Counted from the stretch's first letter, positions 36,301 to 49,122 are shown. The stretch: DNA of 64,000 nucleotides from Cordia subcordata (GCA_028554755.1 JAPTOF010000016.1:11506001-11570000); one strand, 5' to 3'. Notes: generated by a model not told the origin, from the letters alone. Program-made: numbers and translations.

Positions 36301-39300
36301 GATATAGGTCAAGTATCAAATAAAAATAACCCACCAGAGTAGACTCATATAGAACAGCATATATAATACAAGGTTTTGGGTAATAGTTGTCCAAAGCTGG
36401 GGGGCATTATCATCCAACCCTTCTTAGGTCTTTCTGTATCCCTATGTTTGAATACTGTAGAAAAGGGAAAAAGGTAATACACAAGTGTCCAATGCATGGG
36501 TCATTATTATTTGGAACTTTTGTACTACCTATTCATGCACGTCAGATCTTTTCCAAGTGTCTCCATCCAACCCTTCTCGGTCTTTCTATATGCCTCTTAC
36601 AGTCTACAACTTCAATAGTTTCACACCTTCTAACAAGATCTCTAGTGGTCACCTCCCAGCATGTCCAAAGCATCTCAAATGATTCTCTCTCATTTGGTCC
36701 TCAATGAAGGCCATCCCAACTTTTTCTTGATCATATTGTTTCTAATCCTTAGCCTCTCCAGTATTGCCACAAATGCATTTCGACATTCTCATCTTGGCCG
36801 CTTACATCGTTTTAAATGTGTTAGTACTCAGTTTCAACTCAACAAAACTGATCTTATGGCCGTGTTATCATACTTCCCTTTAACTTCTGGAACATTTTAA
36901 GATCATCACTTATACCTTCATCCATTCCGAAGCGGCTTTATTGCTATCTTACATGCTTTGCTTTTAACTAAAAAGGTATTTTCCAATCGCATAGCACTCT
37001 TAAAACTCTTGGTGCACTTGTCCACTTCTCCCTCTATATTTCTAACTAGAGCATTCAGACCTTCTGTAGATCATCCACAAAAAGCATGCACAATGGCACC
37101 TCGTGTCACATGTGGCTCGTGAGCCCGTCCACAATAAACAAAAAGAAAGATGGGCTAAAGTTGAACTTCCATGCAGACCAATTGTGCTTGGGAAAGCACT
37201 GCCATCTCTATAATCCGTCCTTACAAAAGTGGTTTATTTGTACATGTCTCTTACCACTCCAATATATGTCACATATATGCTAGTCTTCTTCTACACACTT
37301 CATAAGACCTCTCAAGTGACTTGGTCATATGTCTTTCCAAAGTCAATAAACACCACGTCTAAGTCCATGGCCAATCTTCCGAGCATGATATGAAACTAAT
37401 TTATGGACACGTCCATATTCATTCTTGATCTTCTTTCAATCACACTTCCCCATAATCTATAGTATGAATCATTAATTTAATCACACCATAATTGGCACAG
37501 TACTAGATGTCCTCTTTTCTTCTTGTAAATGGGTGTCTCAGTTATTCTTGCTCCTTGCATCAAGCATGGTTCTATCTTCTTGCTCCTCAAATTACATTGA
37601 AAAGTCTTAGAACCCAGGTTGTAGCCTCTTCACCATGTATTCCAAACTTTAACGGAAGTATCATTGATCCAGCCTCCCCAATCTTCACTTCTAACTGCTT
37701 CATTGACATATTCTTTTCCTATTCATTGACAGAACATATGGTGCAAGTCCCCTTCTGAGCTATTAAAGTGTATTCAAATTATATCAAGAGTGTCATTAAG
37801 CTTTCCATACTAAGTCATAAAGCTTTCCATACTAAGTCATTAAGCTTTCCATACCAAGTCCCAATCAGAGGGTAAGTGGTCTTATATTATTACTACCATT
37901 CCAATTCCCAACAAATGGCCTAGGTCATCCAGGCCCATGGTCCATCCAGAATATGATGGATCAATGTGCAAGTTAGGAATCAAATGTGCTCAGGTATCTC
38001 TAACCATCAAATCAAACAGAAGACTATCTTAAAAAATTTGACAAGTTTCGAGATACTCAAAACTACCAAAAGACGCAAATGTCAAAACCAAGATTTGACA
38101 ACTTTCGAGATACACAAGATCCTGGCAAATATGACATAGTGATAATTTACATCAACAACATGTTAAGAAATAACTCTAAGTTCAACGCGTAAAACTCCAG
38201 CAATATGATTGAGTTATTAATAAGTGATATCTCCTATTCAATAGTTAATAAATTTGGATGATATTACCTAAGACAACAAAAATTTGCCAAGACAGTGAGT
38301 ACAGCAACGTAGATAGGCATTCTTGTAATCAAGAACTTAAAAGCAACTTATTATCACATGCAAGAATTTAGGAGCCTTAAACTTAAATCAGCATACAGCA
38401 ATCATGTATGGGCATAATATGGAGTTTAATTTTTAATTTTTAAGGATACCTGTGAACTGACGGAGTTTAACAAAGATGTTTCTTTTAGCATCAAGTCCTT
38501 GATCTCTGACAAAGTATTGAAGGTAGCATAATGTTTACGAGTTTGTTGGAGCTTTCCCTGTTCATCAGTGGGGATAAACAATATATATTCATGTATGGGC
38601 AAATAAGAGATTGATGGTATGAAAATGCAAGGACGGAGCAGTTCAGGGTGTAGATTACCTGAATAAGAGTATAAAGTTCAGACAACCGGCGTTCGTACCT
38701 ATACAAGGAACCTTCAGTCAAAAATAATACATACACAGAGATGCATATGCACACGGTGTCTTTTATTACTAGGCAGTTATAGGAGTAGCTGCCCGGTTAA
38801 ATGTCCCAAGTGACTAAACAAGTTGACTGGAAATATGAGCTATAAATCTATTAATAGGTACTGCTTATAAGAAAAGTAAGTGCGCAACTCAAAAAATGCA
38901 AAAGAAAACACTCATATATGAGAACTTCAGAAACCGCAAACACAAAAGATGAAAAAAGGAATTCACAAGCTGCTAAAACTGCTATTTCTGTATAAAACAC
39001 TATTTTGAGAACAATATGCAATAGCCATCTCAGAGTGAAGGAGAAGTAATTAGCAGATTTGTCAGCCTTCTTACAGAAAAGATAGCAGTTAAATGGGCTT
39101 TTCCTCAAGTCATTGCACAGAAGAATGCATTCACGAGGGAGGAATCACTATTATTGATAATTAGAAGTCCAACAAGGCAACTGTGAATCATATTCCACCA
39201 ACAAACTACTAGAGAATACATAAGAGTTGAAAAGAAACCAGACCTAGAAAATGCAAAAAATGGAGTAATAGTAGTATTCTCTTTGCCTCAACTTGTTCAA

Positions 39301-42300
39301 GTATTCATTAGCACACTAGCCTTTTTTCACGGATTCCATTTCCTACACAGATATAGAACCAAAGGATAACTTGTTTTTCCTACATAGTCATAATCAAGGG
39401 AGAAAATACAGGATATTGCTGAAAGGATTAGATCAAGGACCAAAAAAGAGGGGGTGGGGGGCCCAGCTCCCTCCTTTAAGTTCCAAAATAAATCCTCTGT
39501 CTTTGATACTAATTGCCAGACAAGACATAGCCCAAGTTTCTGAACAAATTTTCCGCCCAGTAATTTTACTTCTTCAAAGCTGATTATTCTCCCCATGCAT
39601 GTCTCTTTGCTAGAGCCTCTCCCCATGCATGTCTCTTTGCTAGAGCCTCTCCCCATGCATGTCTCTTTGCTAGGGCCCTATTGCACGTGCTCGTTCCAAC
39701 TTTCATCTATATTTCTTTACTTTGCTTGTATCAATATATAGACTATTACAGAAACTCCTATCTATATGTATATCTATATGTGTATCTATATATGTATATC
39801 TATATGTGTACATATCTCTCTCTCAAAGAGTGGGGAGAATAAAAGGAGATTCTAGGTGTGGCATAGGTTTAATTTATCCCATAGCTCTACCATGTTAAGA
39901 CGTCTGCAGGAAAAATGGCTCAGTTTTAACTCAGCAACCTCATTCTTTATGTATGATGACTAGAGGACACAACTGTCTATTCTCCAATATGGTAGAGTAC
40001 CATATATTATCCTACTTATAGCAGTGGAACACCATTCTTCGAACTGCACATAAGCTTGAATCAGAATATCATTGACAAAAAGTTGAAAAAAAAAATTAGT
40101 TCATGAAAAACATGTTTAATAAGCTTCTTTGGAATAAAGAATACCCAGTATCACAGATGTGTTCGGATCATGCACTTATTTGGTTTCCCTAATAAAATAC
40201 CTTCACTTCAGAGAAAAGGACATCAAGCCCTATCAATCTCTGAGGCTTCATCACTATGAGTATAAAATGAATTCTATCTCTATGTCACAAGTGCAAAAGA
40301 GGCAGCTAGATAATATGGTTCATGGCCGGACAAAAGAATTCTTGGCAGCTCTTGCTTTACCTTTTCTAGGTAAGTGTTAAGCAATGTTAGGACTTTCCCA
40401 ACAAGTGTTTCATCCTTTCTTTGATTTCTTTTGATTTCACAAACTTTCATCATCCTGTCAATAGATATCATAATCTTAAATAAACTTATGACTCTTATGA
40501 GTAGATGTGAGAGAATAATTTTGAGAGAGTGAAAAAGAGAAAAGAGAAGATTTTATTGATAAAATGATTGCATTGTATTCCGAAATGATTGGTTAAACAT
40601 GTATACTTGCTCAAACTACTTGGGTAGCAAGTATGATTAGTTACACAAGCTAGTTGGATATAATAGTCAATACACAGCCTGACTTAACAGCCTAACTAAG
40701 AGGGTGTTTGGCTTTGCTTATTTTAGGTGCTTATAAGCACTTAGAGAAAAGCACCTTCTCACATATTTTTTACTATTTGCAGCTTATAAGCATCAAATAA
40801 GCAAAGCCAAACACCCTCTAACTCAGATATATAACTGTAGCCAGTTTAGGACCTACAATCAGATCTCATCAAGTCATATCCTTGACAAATAACAATTCAA
40901 GACATCACAAACATCAGAATTGTCATCAGAAGGAATCAATATTATCCCCAAGATACCTTCTATCACGTCTGAAGCTTCATCCATCGAAATCCTCTTGGTT
41001 CATGAGTTCAATAAGTCATTATCTGCTTTATTGCTTTTCAAATAGAATCCTAAGTCTCTAAGAAAGAACTAAATCCATATTTTTTGGTTCCTTGCAAAAA
41101 ATCCTAGAAGGAAAATGTTATGAAAATTCTTAAGCAAATTATGGTTCGGGGTAAAATGCACATTAGCTTTCTTCGATTGGTCAAATTAACTACTTGCCCC
41201 CTTATCTTATAAAACTTACCTTATAACCCCCCTTGTACTTTCCAAAAAGGTGTCTCGACTCAGTTAACAGAACTAGACGCAGAGACCATCATGCAGGTAT
41301 AAGTAGCTAATTATTCACCAAGGGTGGGGGGCATTTTCGTCCAAGTTTATAACCATTTTGTCAAAATATATATCTATATTAGCTCACAAGCACATGCGGA
41401 ACACTCTCTGAAGCTGGATGGAAAATATGACCAAAGGGACGTGCCACCTTTGAAAATCACATTGGAGTTATTAGATAAGTTTCGAAAGACCAGGGGTAAG
41501 TTTCAACAAATCACAAAGAGAATAACATGCATTTTACCCTAGTTGAACCATGTGGAAAATATATAAAACATAAAATATGGAGAGAGAATATGAAAGTATT
41601 GAAGATGGTTGGAGCCACCACCAACAGTGGCTCTAGAAGAAAGATACTCATGAAGAATACGTTGTGAATTGTTGATATTTCATGAATACAATAGAAGAGC
41701 CTATTTATAGGCATGATAACTTGGTGAGCAAGACTAGAAGTTAGACTAATAAGATAACTAGAATTCTAAGGAAACTAGAATAATAAGGAAACCAATTTGA
41801 CTAATTACCTAATCTAAACTGTTGCCTAATTCAATACCATAAGATAAGGAAATACATTAATAACTAAAATATTCTTCAACAAACCATATGCACAAAATCT
41901 AATAGGAATTCATAAAACATATAGATGATTTGAACTTCAAGAACGCTTCTAATAAATGCTTTATACATCAACAAACGGAACATCATTTTGAGCATCATCA
42001 AACAAATAAGAAGGCAACTTCAATAGGAATGAGAGTTCTAGTAGTACTCAAAGAAAGAGGGAATAAGAACAAAGATAACTAACATACTGGATGAGTTCCC
42101 CCTGCACTGGGACGTCATCAACCTGCCGCTTTAGCAATAAAACCGCTCTAAGTTTAGCTGCAAGTTCCTACCAAAAGATTCAGATAAAAATGTAAGTCAC
42201 CATTAACATAATTTTTAACATAAGCACAAAGAAGATAGCCCTATGAACCTCCGTAAAATGTTCATGCTGCATTTGGTATGATATTGCTAAGTGTCACGGC

Positions 42301-45300
42301 ATCTTGTCATGGTACGATTTCCTCACACTAAGTGAGCATAGTTTGTATAATGTATTAGCTTATATGATATGTCAAAGATAGTGCTAATATTAGTATTAGT
42401 TAGTTATGACAGCTGTCACAATATCTAGCTGTATAATAATTCTAGAAGATCCTTCACTCAACTATAAATACATAAACATGTGAATTGTGATAAGTCTTAA
42501 TATTTTATATAAACTCCACTTTCATTGTGTACAGTACATCATTAAATGGTTTCAGATTAAGTGATTTGATAAGATTTTGATGTAATGTGTATTCGGAACA
42601 GGAATGAGGTAATTTGGAGCTAAAAAAAAAAAGGAGTGAAGAAGATGTCAAGCATTCTACCAGGCCAGTTTTACGAAGAAAGGCTACAACTTGAGCTGCA
42701 GAGCTCCAATTAATGACATCTATTGTCACCAGAAAAATACAAACAAGAGCTACAACTTTCATGTTGGAAGTTTTGGCCAATTCAGCCATTTAAATGGAGA
42801 AAAGTTCACTCGAAATTTATACAAGGAAATTGCATAAAAAGTTAAGAGAGAGAGAAAGGGATGGGTCCCATCAGCATTAATTGCACTTGTTATTGTATTG
42901 AAGAATTTTGATCTTCTTGGTAATGCATGGTCAAGGCCAGAATACAACAAAACAAAAGACTCAATCAATGTCATTCACTAAGACCCATGTTAACTTCTTC
43001 TAAATTGAAGTCAAATTGAAAAGCAAGGCAGTAGCATTTTGTTTTGGAAATGTCTTTCCCTCCAAGTCAAAGAGCTAGGCAGTGCAAACAAATATAAAAG
43101 GCACTTCTCACGGTTGGAAGAACAAAGGAGCAGTACAGAGAGTTTTTCTACGCAAGTTAACGAGTTAAATGATCAACTTCTTAAATTAAATATACAAAAA
43201 AATAGCAACATTTGAAAACTAATGAGGAAAATAACTACTTATTCAACTTAGTGTCTTGAAAACACTAATTTAAACTTAACAATGTAGATGTGGCGGCATT
43301 GATTGCCTAAAAGTCCAAGTTTGTGTCTTGAAGACTCCAAGTTAAGTAAATGAAATCACCATTTTTGTGTCTTGAAGACACTAAGTTAAGTAAAAGAAAT
43401 CACCAATTTAGTGTCTTCTAGACACTAAGTTAAACTGATACAGTTAGCACCTTATATGGCAATAAGTTGCCATGCGTACCAATACCACATTAACACTATT
43501 AATCTTAACTTTGTGTGTTCAAAACACTAAGTTGTCTAAGGTGATCATTTTTCTCATTTCTTTCAAAAGTTTATCATTTTGGTATAAATTTTATAAAACA
43601 CAAGTCATTTTGGTCATAGCTCTTTTTTGCACTTAATTTTCTTTTCAATTCTTTTCTTTCTTTCTTCTCAATTCAGAGAGAACAACATGAAGTTGCTATT
43701 TAAGGAAAGTGAACATTATTTTGAAACAGCCCAAAGAGAAAAGTGTTTATTCAAAAACAACGGGAGTATTAAAGTGAATCATTGATAGGGGCATAAGCTT
43801 GTTTGAGTATTGCAGAAGATTGGACAACATGACAATAACCAAACAAAAATCCAAATCCCAATGACCACAACTCGAGCCCCCCAAAAAAGAAATTTTCAAC
43901 CAAAAACCATCATCATCCTCCACTGGGAAGTGCAAATATTTTTGGTCATGGTGAGCTTCAGGCTTTGGAAACAGAGCAGGGAAGACCTTTAAGGAGAATT
44001 CAAATAATTCAACTTTCAGTTACACTTCCCTACAAGACTCTTTTAGGCATAATGGTCACATACTTCAAATTTCTAAGATTACATCTGCTACAAAACAGTG
44101 GTTGTCACCCTATAGGAGATGTATGAGACCGGAAATCACAGCGGATTAAAAGAATAAGACTGACATGTGATATGGATTATGTTCAAAAAGCTTAATATAT
44201 TGCTGAAATAAACACCAGCAATACTAATGAGAAGTGAAAACTGGCTAAGGGGAAGGGGAAAAAATCAAAAGCTCTAAGCAATTAAGGAGCAGAGTATCCT
44301 TTGAACTATAAGAAACAAAGCATACAAAAATAATTGGCTGTTGAATATGCTAACTTAAGGGCCAATCAAATTCACACAAGCGATGACTTTCACTTTTTTG
44401 AAAAATTCCACTCGAAGAAAACACCAAATAGCACACTGGAAAGGTGTTTTAGAGCAAATACTTAGAAACTGCCGATATGAAGAAAAGTAAGAAACTCCAT
44501 TCCTAATATCATAAAAGCCAAAATCACTATAGTTGCATATGTTTCAGGTGGAGCTTTAGGATCATACCCTCTTTGCCGAATTCAGTTTTTTATAAGACTC
44601 AGATAGAGAATGTTCTAAATCTCCCAAGAGTCCCTTCTCCTCTTCAGTATATTGTAACATGTTCTCAAGCTCATTGACCTCATCTTGCAATTTAGAACGT
44701 TCAATGAGGCCTTCAGATTCAAGGTCAGCTTCTCGCCTCTCAAAATCCTAAACCATAAACATAGAACAAGAAGTCTGTCATACACAATAGATGAAATCCT
44801 TCAAGAGGACAAGAGAAAGAACTAATGTACGATACAACTTATGCAAAGACATAATTACTCAAAATATTAAATGAGAAACAGTTAACAAGAGATTGGGAAA
44901 CACTAAATATAAAGGTTAATGAATTTGTACCAAAAATAGACATAAAATAATGTTCCTCTATTGACATCTGAATACCCTAAAAGTCAGTTAAGATTCATAG
45001 CTAAAATAGTGCCTAATTCTTAAAAGCACATCAATATGCAAATAAATGGGTTTAGATCCTCTCCTTTCCCAGATTTGGTGATTATAAAGGCCTGGTTGGA
45101 TCAGCCTTTTTCATGAAAAAGTACTTTTTTTTTTGGAAAGATACATTCCTTTTGTAATAAATATTTGACTCCGTTGTCAACAAAAGCTAAAACTCTTAAA
45201 AAACAAAACAAAAAAAAAAAAAGCTCAAATTCAACTTTTTCCATCAACAAGTAATTTTAGCTTCGCCAAAAAACACTTTTCTCCAAAGTAATAGAGAGCG

Positions 45301-46013
45301 CTTTTGGAAAAAATAGCCAATCCAAACAACCCCCAAAACCTATAAACAACCACATGTATAAGAAGATAGGTGTATACATAGATATAGTCATATAGAGATA
45401 CACATAATATTCTGAAAAGTGCTTAAAATGAAAAATAATTAACAAGAAAATTGCAAATAGTATTTTATAATATCCTGAAAAGTGCTACAAAATGAGAAAT
45501 AATTAACAAGAAAATTGTAAATAGTCATTTACGGAATGATATTCGAAAAACCTTAAATTCTGCACAATTCAAAGCTAAAAGTGAGCAACAATGGTAGAAT
45601 ATATACATATAAGTGAGGCCGCATATAAAAGAGTACATAGAAAATGGGTCTGACCCACTTCTAATACGCCGTATAACTAGAGTTTCGTGCACCAAAACAT
45701 GCAAAGACAAAAATGCATACCTTGAGTGACTGCAAAAGTGCTACTAACGTTTGCACTATAGGATCAGGAGAGGAGCTGTCAATTTTCTGTTTTAGAAGCT
45801 TTACTTCACTTGAGACATTAGCCTTTCTTTGATTCTGGAGATGGAAAACATTACCAATTATTTTCTTCTTTTACCAAAAAAGATAAAAAAAATTGAAATA
45901 AAAATTCTGTTTTCGCAAAAAGTACCAAAATTTCAACTCACCAGTTCTTCTATATTCTTCCTCAGTCTCATCACTGAGTTTTCCAGGTTCGTCAATGTCT
46001 CCTGCTGCTTCAT
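33342..46013 (-). CDS. CCDC93: CCDC93-like coiled-coil protein (C-terminal half homologue), nine exons
   Basis: Exons on the minus strand: 46013-45942, 45834-45721, 44747-44568, 42167-42088, 38698-38659, 38557-38450, 36064-35984, 34039-33917, 33392-33342. All introns have GT...AG ends and the joins stay in frame (849 nt, 282 aa). The protein starts MKQQETLTNLENSVMRL and ends RNEHLRGQASQL. It is almost entirely heptad-rich coiled coil. Diagnostic stretches match animal CCDC93: QVDDVPVQGELIQYERRLSE, then HYATFNTLSEIKDLMLKETS and LLNSV, then SSPAGRTKLAGLIEEI. In animals CCDC93 pairs with CCDC22 and COMMD proteins in the Commander/CCC complex for endosomal recycling. The plant role is inferred at best. 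The N-terminal domain of animal CCDC93 is absent: an in-frame stop precedes the ATG. Similarity judged from memory. Confidence 0.9.
34225..34396. repeat. 68-bp tandem repeat, about 2.5 copies
   Basis: Units start 'taacgaaattcaatagatta' at 34225, 34293 and 34361 and are almost identical. They lie in the intron between exons 7 and 8 of the CCDC93-like gene. Confidence 0.9.
34918..35410 (+). mobile_element. Ty1/copia retrotransposon remnant
   Basis: A reverse-transcriptase piece (CYKWPLHQLDIRNVFF, the copia WPLHQLDVKNAF motif) is joined by deletion to an RNase H piece (CSQPMKLICNNQVATYV, then NSQLADLFTK with a frameshift and a short duplication near 35240-35285). It ends with an 'aaagaggag' polypurine tract and a TGTTAG sequence at 35406 that looks like the start of a copia LTR. 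It lies antisense in an intron of the CCDC93-like gene. Confidence 0.75.
36380..37760 (-). pseudogene. LINE (L1-type) reverse transcriptase remnant
   Basis: On the minus strand, at about 37370-37230, the reading DLDVVFIDFGKTYDQV matches the LINE motif usually written VFIDLEKAYDRV, followed by a YIGVVRDMYK segment. Further downstream (about 36720-36650) MRENHLRCFGHAGR matches the C-terminal RENRLRWFGHVQRR motif. Stops and frameshifts are frequent. It is on the same strand as, and inside an intron of, the CCDC93-like gene. Confidence 0.75.
37793..37860. repeat. about 21-bp tandem repeat, three copies
   Basis: 'aagctttccatactaagtca' is repeated three times with single changes in an intron of the CCDC93-like gene. 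Confidence 0.85.
39588..39675. repeat. 30-bp tandem repeat, three copies
   Basis: The unit 'ctccccatgcatgtctcttt' plus 'gctagagcct' occurs three times. The minus-strand reading gives repeated MGRGSSKETC, which is not supported as protein-coding. Confidence 0.9.
40701..40818. mobile_element. short hAT-like MITE
   Basis: 118 bp with near-perfect inverted ends (agggtgtttggctttgctta and taagcaaagccaaacaccct) and internal complementary arms (aggtgcttataagc...gcttataagcatc). Flanks TAACTAAG (40693-40700) and TAACTCAG (40819-40826) match at 7 of 8 positions, consistent with a hAT-type 8-bp duplication. Confidence 0.75.
41148..41540. mobile_element. non-autonomous foldback element with GGGTAAAATGCA ends
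   Basis: The left end ggggtaaaatgcacatta pairs with the right end aacatgcattttaccct. Homology continues inward for about 100 bp per arm ('aaacttaccttataac' against the complement 'aaacttatctaataac'). The ends resemble those of the MULE at 26147. No clean 9-bp duplication was seen. Confidence 0.55.
42180..43243. other. intron DNA of the CCDC93-like gene without recognised element
   Basis: Noncoding. 42380-42480 contains 'agttatgacagctgtcac' followed by 'ctataaatac', a combination typical of copia LTR promoters, but no LTR ends could be set. Confidence 0.3.
43244..43535. repeat. cluster of short palindromic GTGTCTTGAAGACAC units
   Basis: At least five spaced near-palindromes of the type agtgtctt..agacacta (near 43250, 43324, 43365, 43408 and 43513), several followed by 'aagttaagtaaa.gaaatcacca'. 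They lie in an intron of the CCDC93-like gene. Confidence 0.65.
45089..45334. mobile_element. MITE of the GTTTGGATTGG family in an intron
   Basis: Ends 'ggcctggttggatcagcc' and 'agccaatccaaacaacccc' are imperfect inverted repeats around the A-rich core typical of the family. It lies between exons 2 and 3 of the CCDC93-like gene. Confidence 0.65.
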
Positions 46014-47140
46014 TCCAGAGAACGACGTCGTGTGATAGTGTCGGTCAATGACGCAATGTTTTCAGCGTGAATTCCCTTATACTTTTTTTTTTTTTTCTTT
46101 CTTTTGTGCACTTTTTGTCCTTTTTTTTCATTTGCCCTGTCGTTGAATTTAAGAGTGCGAGTTTAATAAAAGAAATAAGAGGAAAGGATGGAATTGTAAA
46201 GAAAAAGGGAAGAAATGATTAATTTTTGTTTGAATTGAAAAAATTTTGTGAAAGAAAGATTTATGAATAATTGTAATTTTTTTTTTATTTGAGTTAGAAA
46301 GAAAATAAAAGGAAGAGATAAATTTTATATTAAATAGACATTTTATGCTCCTTATTATTTTTATGTTTAAACACAAAATAAAGGATAGAAAAGTTATTAC
46401 AATAAAAAAAGAATCCTCTCCTCTATTTTCTTCAATTTGGGAGAATCAATATTAAAGGAAATGAAGGGATTAGACCAATCCTCTCTTAAGTCCATCTTTT
46501 CAAATCCTTTCTGCTTAAACAAGAGAAGGATCTTTAAATTCCTGCCTATCCATTCCCTTACCCTCATATCCCTCAATCCAAACATAGTGGTTACACCCTA
46601 TTTGGATTGAAGGAAATTTAATAAAGGAAAGCAAAGGAAATGATTATAAAGGAAAGGAGGGGAAATAAATAATTCATATTTGGATTGAAGTATTTTTTAT
46701 GTAGTACCTACGCTGTGCACAGTATGCATAGTGCTCTGTATGAATACTGTGCACTGTATTTTGCGTGAACAGTACGCGCACAGTAAGTAATAGTACATGT
46801 GTTCAAAATTTTTGTATTATAGCTTCAAAATTTTTATATTACAAGTTCAAAACTTTTTATATTAAACTGCAAACATGTTTAAAACTCTTATATTACATGT
46901 TCAAAACTCTTATATTATATGCTCATATATTATACTTTATGTTCAAAATTTTTATATTATATGTTCAATACTCTTATATTACATGTTAAAAAATGTAAAA
47001 GCAAGTGTACAAAATAAAAATTATAATCTTATAAATTTTATGCATATCTATGGATAAAGATACACAAGTAGATTTGGTATGTGTTCAAAATTATTGTTCT
47101 ATATGTTCAAAACCAATACACTATTGGTTCAAAATAAATA
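46014..47140. other. upstream region of the CCDC93-like gene with simple repeats
   Basis: 46080-46105 is a poly-T run about 70 bp upstream of the start codon. 46190-46690 holds purine-rich MITE-like DNA ('caatccaaacatagtgg', 'tatttggattgaagg'). 46695-46790 has several 'tgtgcacagta' variants. 46800-47000 is a tandem series of about 20-bp 'ttcaaaatttttatattat' units. No coding sequence. Confidence 0.45.
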
Positions 47141-47145
47141 AGTGT

Positions 47146-49117
47146 TGATGTGTTGGTGTTGTATGTGCTTGTGCATTTCATGTATATACTTGTTTTGAGA
47201 TGTTTTATATTTCATTTGGTGTATTAGCATAGCATTTATGTCTTACTTGTGCATATTAGGGTTTACATGTTCATGGTTGAACTTAGGACTTAAATGCTAT
47301 ACTAATGCACGTTTGTTGCTTGTTTTAGGTGAGACTCAGGAAATAATTGGATCTTGATTGAGGATGGTTGGAGCATGGAACAAAGCTAAGGGTGTTTTAG
47401 ACATAAAGGAATGAAGAAAAGTGTATTTGGAAGTAGCCGAGCGAAGAAAGAAGCGACCGAGGCGAAACCAAGTGCAATGGAAGCCACAGAGGTTGCAACC
47501 AAAAAAAGACATGGAAAAAATTTGGATATGTTTTAGGGTGCAAAAGATGGCTTGGGAGATCCCTCGAAAGTGGTACGAAGCCATAGAAAAACAGTGTGCT
47601 AATCGGAGCCAAACGAGCAAGATATGAACATTTTACTGTCAAGACCGATCGACCTTCTGTCAAGGCCAATCGACCGGCTGGGTTAGAATTTGGGGCAATT
47701 TAGGCTAGTTGAATTAGCCCTAAAGCCGGTCGATTGGCTAGGCCCCCGGCCCTGCGCGACGACAGCTCTATTTAAGCCAATTTTCAGCCATTTTTTAGGG
47801 GAAAAACACCACCCAATTCACACACCCGTTTCCTTAAACTTAAAATCCACCAAAACCACCTCCCACACTCACCTCTAAACACATTTAACACTTAGAATCA
47901 AGGATCCAAAAGGATCAATTACTAAGATTTAGGCATAACTCATGGATTGTAAAGCTTGGCTATGGATAGAAGGGTATCCGTCTTTTATCCTAAGTCTAAT
48001 TATGTTTAATTAGAACTAAGTTAGATGATTTATTCTTGTACTTATGGATTGATTACTACTCTTTTCTAATGGGTACTTGAAGGATTTATATATACCAATG
48101 CTTTGTGCTTAGGGTTTCAAAGGCCATTCTACATACATATCTATATATTTGTTGAAATGCCTCAATATATATATATATATATATATATTTGTATGTATGT
48201 ATGTATGTATTAAAGTCTATTATGCTATTAACCATCTCTAAATCATTATGCTAGCATTTCTATGTGTTTGTGTGATGACTACATGAAGTGGATATGACTA
48301 TATACATGTCTATGTGTGTATTAGCATACTTAATAGCATAAACAGCTTCTATTACTTACATGTCGGGTGCTATTGCTTAAATTGGTGCAATCTAAGTATG
48401 TCTATGTGCTTAGTAGTAGGATACTCCAAAATATTCTTGAACGTCATGCCCTAGATGCGTTTGCTTTATGCTTAAACATTAATACCTGCTATTGGGATGA
48501 TGATTGGTGTTGCATAACTAATGACTAGCCTATGTTAAGTCGCCCTTAGCTTTAAATCCACCTAATGGGTTTCAGGGTAGGTTAGTCAACCTTAGATAGA
48601 CTAGGTCTTGGCTTTAAATCTAGCCAACGGTTTAGACGCTAGGGTTAGATCAATCTAAGTCACCTAGAATCCTAACTAGCTAGCCCTATGGCCCTAAGTC
48701 ACAAAGATCGTGCCATAGCTCTAGGTTAGTTGACGCCTAGGGACGGACCCATACTGAGGCTTAGGGTGCAATTAGGAGATTAGATGAGAGCAACCACATT
48801 TAATCCATCAAGCAACCCTAATAAGATGTAGTAATCACCCATTTGCTAGACGTAATCACCCTAGTCTCTATTTCCACGTTAGATCGCTTGATTTCTTTTC
48901 TTATCCTTAGTTTAGATTTATCTTTTTGGAGCTCCCCTCAAATCAAAAACCCAAAAATATCATAGTTTAGGGACATAACACGTAGCTTTTCTGGACGCAC
49001 ATAGCTTAAGACACCTCACACATTAGGCCTCCTGTGGATACGACCCCACACTCGCACACACCGTACTACACAAAACTCGTCCGCTTGCAGGCTAGTTGGG
49101 CTTATGCTCCCATATCA
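47146..49117 (+). mobile_element. solo LTR of the LARD family
   Basis: 1,972 bp, starting TGATGTGTTGG and ending CCCATATCA, with the exact 5-bp duplication AGTGT at 47141-47145 and 49118-49122. It shares 'aacaaagctaagggtgtttt' and 'gaagaaaagtgtatttgga' blocks and the GACCGATCGACC cluster (47640-47735) with the LTRs at the left of the window. No internal domain, primer-binding site or polypurine tract adjoins it, so it is a recombination product. Confidence 0.9.
48163..48210. repeat. (TA)n(TGTA)n microsatellite
   Basis: An alternating TA run followed by five 'tgta' units, inside the solo LTR. Confidence 0.9.
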
Positions 49118-49122
49118 AGTGT

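Noticed and set aside
39327..39656. ORF with three MGRGSSKETC repeats
   Set aside because: Produced by the 30-bp minisatellite in an intron, with no homologue recognised.
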